From Streptomyces sp. NBC_01571 (GTDB taxonomy: Bacteria; Actinomycetota; Actinomycetes; Streptomycetales; Streptomycetaceae), in contig NZ_JAPEPZ010000002.1 in the NCBI RefSeq assembly GCF_026339875.1, positions 434,001-498,000 of the forward strand: 64,000 nucleotides of DNA, given 5' to 3'. Within the stretch, counting starts at the first letter, position 1, and every line of letters begins with the position of its first letter. Positions 7,716 through 16,775 of the stretch are shown here, piece by piece. A program made the translations under genes and the position numbers. The notes under the pieces are model-generated. The model had not been told where the DNA came from and did no database searches. It was given only the letters and a program-made list of their open reading frames with translations.

Positions 7716-9026
7716 GAGGGGTGCTCCTCGGGTGGGGGGTGCTGGTTTCGGCGCACAGTCTGGCCGGTGTAATTGGGCATGTACAGGCCAATGGAGAATC
7801 ATTGGCCGTCCACTCACCTTCCGGACCACGGCAGTTGCCCCCGCATCCCCCTGCACCGGGGGCCACGCCGAGTTCTCAGTTCCGTACGCACCCGTGACGC
7901 GGCATCCATCGCCACGCCCGCACTCCCGAGCGGGGCCCGGACACCCCGGACCTGACGCCCGCTGACGGGTTGCTCGACGGGGAGAGCGGCCGGAATCGAC
8001 GGTTCGAGCCGGCCGGGCGGTCTCATCACCCGCTGCCCGACGGCTCCGCACGCAGGCCACGGAGAGGCGAAGGAGCGGGCGGCGCGGCATCCGGTGGGCC
8101 TGCTCACCAACGGCGCGACTCAACCGGTGAGGGCGTGGATTCCGGCGCCGGTGCTGCCGGGCCGGTGGACAGACCGCCACGCGTGTCGAGCCCGCGTGCA
8201 GGGGGGTGGGCGACGGTCGGCGACGTCGAGGCGACAGACGGGGTGACCGACGCGGCGTTCCGGGTCGGGCAGGCCATGGCGGACGAGCCGCGCCACCGCG
8301 CCGTGGCCGTCGTCAGCGGGGGCCGCGAGTCCGCCGGCGCGGGGGGACCGGGGTACCTGGATGCCGAGCAGGCGGAGGGACCGAGCAGGGCGAGCAGGCC
8401 GAGCAGGGCGAGCAGGCCGAGCAGGGCGAGCAGGCCGAGCAGGCCGAGGGGACCGAGTGCCTGACTCGAGGGTTCTGGGAGGCGCGGCGCGATCTCGCCT
8501 GCGTCGCTCCCACCGGTTCACTGGACGACTGCGTCGACTAGACGCTCGTCCCGTCCTCCGGCTCCGAGCCGTACTCGTTCGGCGGCATCGGCGACCGTCC
8601 GACGGCGGGCGGAGCCGGCAAGGTTCGCGACGTGGCGACTGGAACGGGCCCCCGTCCGGGCGGAGTTGGCGGAGGCATCGGGTCCGGCCGGCCTCTACGC
8701 CCCGGGGCCGGTACCGGCCGCCGTCGACGCCGCGGAGAGCGCGGGCGTCGGTGCGGGGGCGTCGACTCGGGTATCGGCGCGAGCGTCGCGGTCACGGCCG
8801 GTGCGGAGGTGGACGACCGGCACGCCGGACCACTGACCATGAAGGGATCGTGCGTGCGACGCAGGACCTCGGCCGTCCTACGGGTCGGACCGTGTCCGTA
8901 GCGGCCGGATCATCACGGTCGGACGACGCGCTCGGCGGACGGGACGAGTGAGAGGGCGGCCGGCCGGAATCCCGTGCCCGGCCGCGCACCGCCGGGCAGG
9001 CAACCCTGCCCGGCAGCCCTGGCTGG
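7716..9026. other. 1.3-kb region without a convincing gene; decayed DNA
   Basis: Open frames here change strand and frame every 100-200 bases and are dominated by Arg, Pro and Gly. One stretch on the + strand (about 8209-8380: ATVGDVEATDGVTDAAF and following) looks faintly coding before it breaks into a 9-bp tandem repeat. I read the region as degraded genes next to the chaplin remnant. Confidence 0.5.
8383..8445. repeat. Seven tandem 9-bp units (GAGCAGGSC)
   Basis: Units alternate GAGCAGGGC and GAGCAGGCC, giving a mostly 18-bp period. Depending on frame they would encode EQGEQA, SRASRP or AGRAGR repeats. No intact ORF carries them, so this is probably slippage in decayed DNA. Confidence 0.85.
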
Positions 9027-9247
9027 TCAGCTGTTCGCGCAGGTGTTCCCGCTCGCCGGGTTCAGCAGGCCCACCACGTCGACCGAGTCGCCACACAGGT
9101 TGAGGCCGAGGTCGACGGGGATCTGAATGACGTTGCCGGACAGGAGACCGGGGCTGCCCACGGCGACGCCGACCGGGTCGGGTCGGCGGCGGAGGCGGTC
9201 CCGGCGCTGGCCGCGAGGGCCACGCTCGCCAGCCCGGCGGCGGCCAT
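9027..9247 (-). pseudogene. Chaplin pseudogene (short chaplin, frameshifted)
   Basis: Short chaplins are secreted hydrophobic proteins that coat aerial hyphae and spores. On the minus strand an ATG at 9247 opens a signal-peptide-like segment MAAAGLASVALAASAGTASA. The chaplin core lies in another frame: VGSPGLLSGNVIQIPVDL, then LCGDSVDVVGLLNPASGNTC, ending at TGA 9027-9029. The two are separated by a 5-bp tandem duplication (gggtc twice, 9175-9184); removing one copy joins them as SAADPVGVAVGSPG. The signal peptide also lacks its basic n-region and no ribosome-binding site is seen, so the 5' end may be lost as well. The two chaplin cysteines are intact. A sequencing error is the alternative explanation for the frameshift. 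Confidence 0.85.
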
Positions 9248-9502
9248 CAACGAATACGAATTACATGCTCCGATCAGTCGCAGGAGTGCGGTGCCTCCAC
9301 CATCACCTGCGGGACCGCGAGCCGACATCGTTGTACGTCCGAACGGGTCGCCGTCGCCCCGCCCCCGAGGACCGCCTCCCGGCCCGTGTCCGGGCACGGA
9401 GGGGGCACGGAGGGGGCACCCCGGACCTACCCGGGACGCGTCGCGCGGGGTGCCCGGATTGCCCGTAGCGTGAGAACAGGTCAGGTGGAACAGGGAGAGA
9501 TC

Positions 9503-9709
9503 ATGTCAACGAGCCAATCGGATTCGCCCGTGCCGTCCGACGAGAGGGCGACCCCCGACGCGCTGCTGCACACCGGCGCCGGCGGCGAGGTCACCGCCGA
9601 GGACCTGGTGCTCGCCGCAGGTCGCGACATCACCCCGGAGAACCTCGCCTGGGCCGAACGCAAGCTGGCACAGGAGGGGCCCGCCGCCCTCGACAAGTTG
9701 CTGCCCTAG
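9503..9709 (+). CDS. Conserved small hypothetical protein
   Basis: This 68-residue acidic protein starts at an ATG preceded by AGGGAGAGA. It has a Ser/Asp-rich N-terminus, then the helical segment VTAEDLVLAAGRDITPENLA and AERKLAQEGPAAL, ending in LDKLLP. I know similar short proteins from Streptomyces but no function for them. It is soluble and cytoplasmic by appearance. The gene is convergent with the DUF4360 gene, with a strong hairpin between them. Confidence 0.65.
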   Translation: MSTSQSDSPVPSDERATPDALLHTGAGGEVTAEDLVLAAGRDITPENLAWAERKLAQEGPAALDKLLP

Positions 9710-9732
9710 TCAAGTCGCCGCCCCGGTGCCGC

Positions 9733-9774
9733 GGCCCTTGACCGGCTCCGATGCGGCGGAGCCGGTCAAGGGCC
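9733..9774. terminator. Strong bidirectional hairpin terminator
   Basis: An 18-bp perfect stem (GGCCCTTGACCGGCTCCG and its complement) with a 6-base loop lies between the convergent genes at 9503-9709 and 9810-10460. It can serve both. Confidence 0.9.
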
Positions 9775-9809
9775 CGAGGGACCGGGGTCGCCGGGTCAGC
9801 GATCCCGGG

Positions 9810-10460
9810 TCATGATCCGGGGCACTCCTTCCAGGCCAGGTGGTAGATGGTGCTGATGTCGCCGTCCGTCGAGTCCATGGTCATGAAGCTGGTGCTGCCC
9901 GGCGCGGACGTGCCCGCGTTGACGCGCAACTCGGTGTTGATGTTGAAGTTCCGCTGAACACCACAGGGGGCCCAGACCAGTTGGGCCCAGTCCGTGACGT
10001 CGGTGGCCTGCCAGTTGTCGTCGTACGGACCACCGAAGGGGTGCGTGATGGCCGCCGTGCTCGAGGAGCCCTGGAAGTAGTACGAGGCCTTCTCGGTGCT
10101 GCTGGCGCCGGGCTGCAGCGACGCGAAGCCGCGGTAGTCGGCGCTGGCGATGGCGTACGTGAAGCCCTGCGGCACGTGGACGATCAGGTTGAGCTGGCAG
10201 TTCTTGCGGAACGCGGTGGGCCCGGAGGTGCCGCCCACCTGGGCGAGGTATTCACTGTAGGTGACGGTGAAGGCCGTGTTGTCCGGCGACACCGCGACCG
10301 CGGCGGTGCCCTGCGGGCAGCCGGAGCCGTTCACCGTGGCGACCTTGATGACGATCTTGTCCGGAGGAGGGTCGACGATCCCGGAGGACGGGTCCGGTCC
10401 GGGTAGTGCGGTGGCGAACAGGGCGGCTATCGCGCCACCCAGAAGCAGCCCACCAGCCAT
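9810..10460 (-). CDS. DUF4360-family secreted protein
   Basis: This 216-residue protein begins with a signal peptide (MAGGLLLGGAIAALFATALP) at the ATG at 10460, which is preceded by GGGAG. The mature part has DUF4360 features: VATVNGSGCPQGTAAVAV, TYSEYLAQVGG, FRKNCQLNLIVHVPQG, FTYAIASADYRG and a C-terminal YHLAWKECPGS. Cysteines at conserved spacing suggest disulphides. The family is common in actinobacteria and fungi; its function is unknown but it is extracellular. Two near-palindromic CATGTRCATG elements lie about 140-165 bases upstream. Confidence 0.85.
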   Translation of the reverse strand: MAGGLLLGGAIAALFATALPGPDPSSGIVDPPPDKIVIKVATVNGSGCPQGTAAVAVSPDNTAFTVTYSEYLAQVGGTSGPTAFRKNCQLNLIVHVPQGFTYAIASADYRGFASLQPGASSTEKASYYFQGSSSTAAITHPFGGPYDDNWQATDVTDWAQLVWAPCGVQRNFNINTELRVNAGTSAPGSTSFMTMDSTDGDISTIYHLAWKECPGS

Positions 10461-10917
10461 GGTGCTCCCATCCGTTGCGTTGGCGTTTCCGGCGGCACGG
10501 ATCGTGTGCCGCCGCGAATTGGGGGGTGCGGCTCCTCCCGCGTACGGGAAGGGCCGTCGCAGACCAGTGCGTTGGATCAAGCGTGAACTGTTGAAACATG
10601 TACATGACAAAGCCATGTGCATGGGTGACCCGGGAATGTGAAGAAGCAGTGAAGTCCGGGACCGACCGCATCGTATGTACCCCGGCGCCCGGGGGTTAGG
10701 GCGATCTCCGGCCATTCACCGCCTACGCCCGTTCACGGAGCACGCCCGCGGCGGCCGACGAGGACACCGGGCGCCTCGGCGAGCCCGGCCGGGGCCCGCC
10801 TCACGGCGTCGACCGGACGCCCGCAGGCCGCCGTCCCGGGCGTACCCGTCCTGGGACTCTCCTCGAATCCCCCCGCCGCCGCACGGCCTCGCACCCGCTC
10901 CTGCGACACTGAACGTC
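10461..10917. other. Intergenic region between divergent genes
   Basis: No gene is convincing here. The stretch serves as a divergent promoter region between the DUF4360 gene and the membrane protein at 10918. The only structure seen is the pair of CATGTRCATG elements at 10597-10623. Confidence 0.6.
10597..10623. promoter_or_regulatory. Paired CATGTRCATG palindromes
   Basis: CATGTACATG at 10597-10606 and CATGTGCATG at 10614-10623 are repeated 17 bp apart in a locally AT-richer stretch upstream of the DUF4360 gene. The first is a perfect palindrome and the second has one mismatch. They look like a binding site for a dimeric regulator, but no cognate regulator is identified. Confidence 0.4.
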
Positions 10918-11466
10918 ATGGAGTCCCGACACCTGCGAATCGGCCGCCGTCGCATATGGATGCTCAGCGGAGCCTGCTTCCTCGTGCTCGGCCCGGTCGG
11001 CTATCTCCTCGGCGGCTGGATTCCCCTGGCGGCGCTGATCGTGGCGCTCACCGCGGCCACCTCGGTCTCGCACTGGAAGGCCGCCTCGTGGCTCGCGCCC
11101 GCCGTGGAACGGGGGCAGCGGGAGAGCCGCCGGGACGTGGCGACCTTCTGCGTGGTCATAGCGGTCAGCGGCTACGCCCAGCCCCCGGCGCACGCGTCCC
11201 CCTCCCCCGAGGCCCCCGACCTGGCGGCACTGCGCCTGGAGGCCTATCGGGCCGCGGCGCACGACGATCTCTCCGAGCAACTCCGGGGCCTGGCGGCCGA
11301 CGCGCTGGCCGCCGCCGACGCCGCACACGCCGAGGACACCCCGGTGACCTGGCGGGCCGCACGCGCGAGCGCGGAGCGGCTGGCGCACGCGGCACAGGAG
11401 GGCAATCCCTACGTACGGAATCTGCTCATCCAGTGGGTCGAGGGAAACCCGGCCGCGGACCGCTAA
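10918..11466 (+). CDS. Small membrane protein with C-terminal helical domain
   Basis: This 182-residue protein has two hydrophobic segments near the N-terminus (WMLSGACFLVLGPVGYLLGG and PLAALIVALTAATSV), then a charged Ala-rich helical C-terminus (LAALRLEAYRAAAHDDLSEQ and following). Basic residues before the first segment suggest an N-in orientation, which would leave the C-terminal domain cytoplasmic. A weaker hydrophobic stretch (TFCVVIAVSGYA) lies near residue 80. I do not recognise the family. The ATG at 10918 is the best start, although no strong ribosome-binding site is seen. Confidence 0.65.
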   Translation: MESRHLRIGRRRIWMLSGACFLVLGPVGYLLGGWIPLAALIVALTAATSVSHWKAASWLAPAVERGQRESRRDVATFCVVIAVSGYAQPPAHASPSPEAPDLAALRLEAYRAAAHDDLSEQLRGLAADALAAADAAHAEDTPVTWRAARASAERLAHAAQEGNPYVRNLLIQWVEGNPAADR

Positions 11467-11661
11467 GGGCTGTCCCGTCCGGCCCCGCGCTCGGACCAAC
11501 GGCCGGTGGCCGGTGCGATGCGTGGCCCGACGGGGTATATCCCGCCCTACGGGGTGCCCTCAGGTGAACCGACAACGCGGCGCGATGCGGCGCGAGTCGA
11601 TCCGTAGGACCAGCGAGGTCGGGTACGTCATCGTCGCCAACTCCCTGGAAACGTGAGGACC

Positions 11662-12432
11662 ATGGCGGACTTCTCCAGCAGGTCGGGTACCGCGTTCGTC
11701 GCGGGCGGCACCGGTGGTATCGGCGCGGCCGTCGTCCGTACGCTGGCCGAGCGCGGCAGTGACGTGGCGTTCACGTACCGCACCAGCCGGGCCGGGGCCG
11801 ACGCGCTCGCCGCCGAGGTGCGCGAGCACGGGCGTCAAGTCCTCGCGCTGCGCCTCGATCTGACCGACGAGGTGGCCACGGCGGCAGCGGTCTCCGAGGC
11901 CGCCGACACCTTCGGCGGCCTCCACACGGTGGTGTACGCGGCCGGACCGCACGTACCGATGGTGCACCTCAGCCAGGTGACGCCGCGTCAGTTCCGGGCC
12001 CAGCTCGACGCGGACGCGGCGGCCTTCTTCCATCTCGTCCATCCCGCGCTGCCGAGACTTCGGGAGAGCCGGGGCAGCATCGTCGCCGTCACCACCGTGG
12101 CCACCCACAGGTTCCCGGTCCGCGACGGGCTCTCCTCGGGCCCGAAGGGGGCGGTCGAGGCGGTCGCGCGGGCTCTGGCGGCCGAGGAGGGCAGGTACGG
12201 GGTCCGGGTGAACTGCGTCGCCCCGGGCATGCTGACCGACGGCATCGCCGCCCGGCTGATCACCTCCGGCGAACTCGACGAGACGGCCCTGCGGATCACC
12301 CGCAGCAATATCCCGCTGCGCCGCTTCGGCGAGGCGGCGGACATCGCCGAGGCGGTGGCGTTCCTGGCCTCGGACCGCGCCGGTTTCATCACGGGGCAGG
12401 CGCTGGGGGTGGACGGCGGCTACAGCGTGTAG
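11662..12432 (+). CDS. SDR-family protein lacking the canonical catalytic tyrosine
   Basis: This 256-residue classical SDR (FabG-like) protein has the nucleotide-binding loop GGTGGIG near residue 16, the DLTD segment, YAAGP in place of NAG, and the C-terminal GFITGQALGVDGGYSV. In the active-site region the YxxxK position reads SSGPK: the lysine is kept but the tyrosine is Ser, and the upstream catalytic Ser position reads Thr. Fold and cofactor binding are probably intact, but normal oxidoreductase chemistry is doubtful. An alternative GTG start lies nine bases upstream. The gene stands alone, convergent with the carboxylesterase gene. Confidence 0.85.
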   Translation: MADFSSRSGTAFVAGGTGGIGAAVVRTLAERGSDVAFTYRTSRAGADALAAEVREHGRQVLALRLDLTDEVATAAAVSEAADTFGGLHTVVYAAGPHVPMVHLSQVTPRQFRAQLDADAAAFFHLVHPALPRLRESRGSIVAVTTVATHRFPVRDGLSSGPKGAVEAVARALAAEEGRYGVRVNCVAPGMLTDGIAARLITSGELDETALRITRSNIPLRRFGEAADIAEAVAFLASDRAGFITGQALGVDGGYSV

Positions 12433-12676
12433 CGCCGGCCGACCCCCGGCAGTGTCCGCGGGTTCGGTGGAACCCGGCCTCACCGCCGGGCACGAACCGC
12501 GTCGGCCCGTCCGGCACGCCCCCGTCCCGGCCGGACTGCCGAACAGCGCGCGGGAACCGACCCGGGAGGCCGGGGTCCTCGTACGAGAAGACCCCTCGGC
12601 TCCGCGGTCCCTCCAGCAGTGACGCGCCATCACTCGCTCGCCGTCACACGTCGGCGCGTACGCGGCGGGCCGTCGG

Positions 12677-14227
12677 TCAGCCGTGCAGCCCGGTCGCGAG
12701 GTCGTCGAGGGACCACCAGGTCCCCGACTGCCACTCGCGGCCGTGCCAGGCGGCACGGCGCGCACCGCGAGGGTCGTCGACCGGGCGGGGCCCGGTGGGG
12801 CCGAAGACCATGGTGGCGCGCCGGCCGGTGGTGTACGCGGGCCAGTCCGGCAGCCCCTCGGTGACGGGGACCCCGGCGGTGACGAAGGCCCCGAAGGCCT
12901 CGTGGAGCAGCCCGTTGACGCCCGGACCTCCGAGCCACATCGCGGCGCCGTCCGTACCGTGGATCGCGGGCAGTGTCCCGTCGGGGGCGACTCCCGGCGG
13001 GAGGCCGGTCAACGGCATGTCGTACCGGGAACGCCAGACGGGCGCGTGGGCGGACTGGGCGTCGGCGAGGCGCGTCGTCGGGATTGCGTACCGCTCGTCG
13101 GTCATCAGGTCGACCCGCAACTGGAGCGGATCGCGGGCCGGTTCGGACGGGTGCTCCGCGTAGACGGCAAGGATGCGGTCGCGCGCGGCGGCGCCGAAGT
13201 ACTCCTCCAGGACGCGGTCCGCCCGCTCGGCCGCGTCGGGAGCGAGGATCTGGTAGAGCGCGCATTCGTTGACGCACGTCTGCGCCAGCAGTGCGACACC
13301 AGCGGCGGCGCCCGCCGCGAGGGCGTCCAGGGGCCTGCGGGTGAGGGCGAGTCCGTCGATGGAGGGACGCCACAGCCAGGAGGCCCGCACTCCCTCGCCG
13401 ACCGCGTTCTGCGCGCCGAGGATCTCCTCCGGCGGCACCCTGCGGATGCCGTCCGCCCCGGCTCCCAGCACGCGCAGGAACCGCCGCGTCAGGGCGGCGT
13501 CCTGGGCCCGGTCGGCGACGTGGTCGGCTCCGCCGCTCGACGAGACGGCCCGGTGGATCATGCCTCGGGTGACGGGCGAGGCGAGCAGGTTGGCGACGGA
13601 CTTGGCGCCGGCGGACAGACCGTAGAGCGTGATCCGGTCCGGGTCGCCGCCGAAGCCGGCGATGTTCTCGCGGACCCAGCGCAGCGCGGCGATCTGGTCG
13701 TGCAGACCGTAGGAACCGGTGTGCTCCTCCCCGTCCAGTGCGAGGAACCCCAGCGCGCCCAAACGGTAGTTGAACGTCACCACGACCACACCGTGGGCGC
13801 GTGCGAAGACCGCGCCGTCCCCCGCGATGTCGGTGCCGGTACCGACCTGGTAGCCGCCACCGTGGATCCACAGCAGCACGGGACGGCCCTCGGCGCCCGC
13901 CGGAGCCGTCACGTTGAGGTAGAGGCAGTCCTCCGACGGTTCGGGCAGCGCGGGCGCGTCGGCCGACAGGGGGTCCGCCGTCACGGCGGGCAGGAACATG
14001 GGCGGCTGCGGGGCGGGAGCCCCGTATTCCGTGGCCTCGCGCACACCGCTCCAGGCCTCGGGGCGCCTCGGCGACCGCAGGCGCAGCGAACCCACGGGAG
14101 GGGCCGCGTAGGGGATGCCGCGCCAGCCGAGGACGCCGTCGCCGATCTCGGCACCGCGCACCCTGCCGCCGGCGGTGTCCACGACATACGCCGTGGGGCC
14201 CGCGCCGGACCGTGGCGTCCCCGTCAT
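12677..14227 (-). CDS. Type-B carboxylesterase (para-nitrobenzyl esterase family)
   Basis: This 516-residue alpha/beta hydrolase of the carboxylesterase family hydrolyses carboxylic ester bonds. Visible features are GWRGIPYAAPPVG near the N-terminus, the EDCLYLNV motif, the oxyanion loop WIHGGGYQVG and the nucleophile elbow GLSAG (GESAG in most relatives). CVNECALY supplies the acidic residue and AIHGTDGAAMW the histidine. No signal peptide is present, so it is probably cytoplasmic. The ATG at 14227 has GGGAGGA upstream. Length is normal for the family. Confidence 0.9.
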   Translation of the reverse strand: MTGTPRSGAGPTAYVVDTAGGRVRGAEIGDGVLGWRGIPYAAPPVGSLRLRSPRRPEAWSGVREATEYGAPAPQPPMFLPAVTADPLSADAPALPEPSEDCLYLNVTAPAGAEGRPVLLWIHGGGYQVGTGTDIAGDGAVFARAHGVVVVTFNYRLGALGFLALDGEEHTGSYGLHDQIAALRWVRENIAGFGGDPDRITLYGLSAGAKSVANLLASPVTRGMIHRAVSSSGGADHVADRAQDAALTRRFLRVLGAGADGIRRVPPEEILGAQNAVGEGVRASWLWRPSIDGLALTRRPLDALAAGAAAGVALLAQTCVNECALYQILAPDAAERADRVLEEYFGAAARDRILAVYAEHPSEPARDPLQLRVDLMTDERYAIPTTRLADAQSAHAPVWRSRYDMPLTGLPPGVAPDGTLPAIHGTDGAAMWLGGPGVNGLLHEAFGAFVTAGVPVTEGLPDWPAYTTGRRATMVFGPTGPRPVDDPRGARRAAWHGREWQSGTWWSLDDLATGLHG

Positions 14228-14837
14228 GCCGTCCTCCCGTGGTGCCGTCGGGACCGGTTCCGCGGGCGGCCCCGCGCCGTGACCTCGGCACACCGGCCGG
14301 CCGTCTCACCCGTCCGCGGCTGCCAGGTCTCGGCCGTGCGTCCCCCGATGAGGCGGGACTCGCCGCGGGCGGCCGTGTCGGGGAGCCGACGGTGGTGCCG
14401 TGGACGCCGGCGAGTACTGGCCGGTCACCGCTCACGGGGGCCAGTTTACGAGCCGAGGGCGAGCAACTCACCGTACGGAACGACATGGTTGGCCGGTCCG
14501 CGGCCGTGGGAGGCCGTGCGCGTCGTCGGCGGTCAGGAATCTCCCGTTCCGGGTTCCGTCCCCGGTGTTGCCGCCATCCGGGGGACTTCGTGTACCGCCC
14601 GCCGTCGTCACCGGTCAGCCCCGCCGACAACTCCGCGGCGAGGTCGGCCGGGCCGACCTGGCCGACACCGGGTGCACGGGCTCCGGGCAGCGTCACTCGC
14701 CCCTCACCCTGCCCTATGCACGGCCGTTCAGGTGAACCCTGTAGCCGGTGCGGCACGGCAACGCTCGGCCCGAACCGCGTGACCGGCGTGCCGAGGGCGT
14801 CGGAGCCGCGTACGGGCGGTGGCTCCTGACGGCAGAG
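14228..14837. other. Intergenic region without a recognised gene
   Basis: This is about 600 bases between the esterase start and the terminator of the CsbD gene. ORFs are Arg/Pro-rich shadows. No repeat, RNA or operator stands out. Confidence 0.5.
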
Positions 14838-14869
14838 GGACGCCCCTCGACCGGGGTCGAGAGGCGTCC
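14838..14869 (-). terminator. Hairpin terminator after the CsbD gene
   Basis: GGACGCC and CTCGACC pair with GGTCGAG and GGCGTCC around a short loop, with one bulged base on each side. It lies 20 bases after the CsbD stop on the minus strand. Confidence 0.75.
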
Positions 14870-14888
14870 TCCGTGTGGGGTGAAGCGG

Positions 14889-15074
14889 TCAGTGCTTGTC
14901 GCGGAGTGAGTCGCGAGCACCTGCGGCCTTACCACGGGCCTTCTCCGCGGCTTCGCGGACGTTGGCCTTGGCCTGGTCGGTCTTGCCCTCGGCTTCCATA
15001 CGCTCGTTGCCGGTGGCCTTGCCGGCCATCTCCTTGGCCTTGCCCTTGGCCTTGTCCATGGAACTCTTGCCCAT
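14889..15074 (-). CDS. CsbD-family stress protein
   Basis: This 61-residue, highly charged protein is rich in Lys, Ala, Glu and Gly. It has the family pattern MDKAKGKAKEMAGKATGNER, then EAEGKTDQAKANVREAAE. CsbD proteins are small general-stress proteins of unknown mechanism, often under stress-sigma control. The ATG at 15074 has a good AGGAGTG site. The gene is monocistronic and followed by its own hairpin. Confidence 0.9.
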   Translation of the reverse strand: MGKSSMDKAKGKAKEMAGKATGNERMEAEGKTDQAKANVREAAEKARGKAAGARDSLRDKH

Positions 15075-15306
15075 GATCACTCCTTGGTTGGGGGGATACG
15101 CCTGCCACGCTAGGGGCGGTCGGCGGCTCCCGCATCCGGAGCGCGTGACCGCGCTCACCGGCCCCGTGCGCTCCCCCGCGCCTCGGGTCCGCGCCGATCG
15201 GCCGGAGCGGAGAACCCCGTTGCCTTCCAGGGGCGCGGACCGTCGCGTGTCTCGCGGGAGACATCCCTCTCCGACCGCACGGCGACGTGGCGGGTAGCCT
15301 TCCCCG

Positions 15307-15846
15307 GTGAAACGCATCCTCGTCGCCGGCATCACCGGGGCCGGAAAGACCACCATGGCGCAGGCCCTCGCCGCACGGCTCGAGCTGCCTTTCCACGAGA
15401 TGGACGCCCTGAAGTTCACCGGCCCGCAATGGGCGTCCAACCCCGATCTGCGGGAGCAGGTGGCCACGATCGCTGCCACCCCGGGGTGGATCTTCGACTC
15501 CCTCGGCTACCCGGAAGTCCGGGATCTGCTGTGGACGCATGCCGACACGGTGATCTGGCTCGACTACCCGAAGTCCGTCATCATGCCCCGCATCCTGCGC
15601 AGGTCGTTGCGCCGGACCCTGCTGCGCGAGCGCATATTCGGCGGCAACGTGGAGACCCTGTCGGGCTGGTTCAGAAGTGACCACCCGGCATGGTGGGCCT
15701 GGTCCCAGCACGGCGCGCGGCGGTCGGAGATCGGCCGACGCACCCAGGATCCCCGCTTCGCGCCGCTCCACGTCATCCGTTTCCGCTCACCGCGACGAGC
15801 GGACCAATGGCTGCGAACCCTGCGTGAGGCCGATTCCGAGGGCTGA
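15307..15846 (+). CDS. P-loop NTPase, adenylate-kinase-like (topology-modulation/FlaR type)
   Basis: This 179-residue protein has the Walker A motif GITGAGKTT at residues 8-16 and the short arrangement of kinase-like proteins sometimes annotated as topology modulation protein or FlaR. Other family segments are LPFHEMDALKF, DTVIWLDYPK, the RILRRSLRRTL basic helix and a C-terminal HVIRFRSPRRADQWL. The GTG start directly precedes KRILVAG. The substrate is unknown; family members look like nucleotide or small-molecule kinases. It is convergent with the hydrolase gene at 15907. Confidence 0.82.
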   Translation: MKRILVAGITGAGKTTMAQALAARLELPFHEMDALKFTGPQWASNPDLREQVATIAATPGWIFDSLGYPEVRDLLWTHADTVIWLDYPKSVIMPRILRRSLRRTLLRERIFGGNVETLSGWFRSDHPAWWAWSQHGARRSEIGRRTQDPRFAPLHVIRFRSPRRADQWLRTLREADSEG

Positions 15847-15906
15847 CCGGGTGACGGCACGAACGATGCCGGGTCCGAGCCGGTCGGCGTGGGGCGGGTC
15901 CGCGGA

Positions 15907-16632
15907 TCAGCCGAGCTCGAGCAGCAGGTCGGTGAGTTCGGCCGGCATGGTGACCATGCAGTCGTGGCCGGTCGCCAGTTCCCGCACCTGTGCCGGGGTG
16001 CCGTTGGGCTGTGTGGCGGGGACGGGGCGCCGGTCAAAGCCCTCCGGCCTGCCGACGGTGCAGTGGATGTGCGTCCGCGGGATGGAGTTCGCCGCCGGGT
16101 TGTCCAGTCGGACCGGCTGTTGGAGGCAGCGCACCGAAAGGTCCGACAGCGTCGTGCGCAGCCAGGCGGCGTCCGCCGGGTCGGTGACCCCGAACAGGCC
16201 CGAGGGCGGCGGAAGTCCGGGGAGCGGCGGGACCCGCCAGCCGCTGTCGGACTTCAGGGCGAGGTCGATCAGTGCCTGGGTCACGGGCATGACGTCGGCC
16301 GCGCTCTCGCCGTCCTCGGGGACCATCGCGTCGAGGTAGACCAGATGCGCGATCCGGTCCGGGAGCTGGTCGGCCGCGGCCGAGATGACCAGCCCGCCGT
16401 AGCTGTGGCCCACGAGGACCACCTCGGTGAGGTCCTGCTCGGTGATCAGTTCGACGATGTCGTCGATGTGCGTGTCCAGCCCTACTTCGGGGCCGAGCAG
16501 ACGCGCCTTGTCGCCGTGACCGGTCAGCGACGGTGTGAGCACCCGGTGTCCGGCCGACTCCAGCAACGGCACCACCCGTTCCCAGCACTCTCCGCTGTGC
16601 CACGCACCGTGTACCAACAAATAGGTCGACAT
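15907..16632 (-). CDS. Alpha/beta hydrolase (EstC/hydroxynitrile-lyase-like)
   Basis: This 241-residue hydrolase begins STYLLVHGAWHSGECW, the oxyanion-region signature of the EstC/methylesterase/HNL-like group. The nucleophile elbow is GHSYGG, the acid is likely Asp in the LVYLDAMVPEDG region or later, and the histidine is in ATGHDCMVTMPAEL near the C-terminus. The ATG at 16632 has a GAGGAG site. The gene is divergent from the MmyB-type regulator at 16776 across a 143-bp gap, which suggests it is that regulator's target. The substrate is unknown. Confidence 0.88.
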   Translation of the reverse strand: MSTYLLVHGAWHSGECWERVVPLLESAGHRVLTPSLTGHGDKARLLGPEVGLDTHIDDIVELITEQDLTEVVLVGHSYGGLVISAAADQLPDRIAHLVYLDAMVPEDGESAADVMPVTQALIDLALKSDSGWRVPPLPGLPPPSGLFGVTDPADAAWLRTTLSDLSVRCLQQPVRLDNPAANSIPRTHIHCTVGRPEGFDRRPVPATQPNGTPAQVRELATGHDCMVTMPAELTDLLLELG

Positions 16633-16775
16633 GGTTTCGCTCCTCGCTGTGCTCGTCCGCGCTCGGCGGGTCGCTGATCAGGCTGCCGCCCGCCCTCGGG
16701 CCGGGCCAGGGCCCCCTCGGTCCTGGGGGTGACAGGGCCAGGCACCCGCGCGAGGGGGCGAATTACAGTGGGGCG

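Noticed and set aside
12683-14782. 699-codon plus-strand ORF
   Set aside because: It lies opposite the carboxylesterase gene, which has all family motifs, so this is a high-GC shadow.
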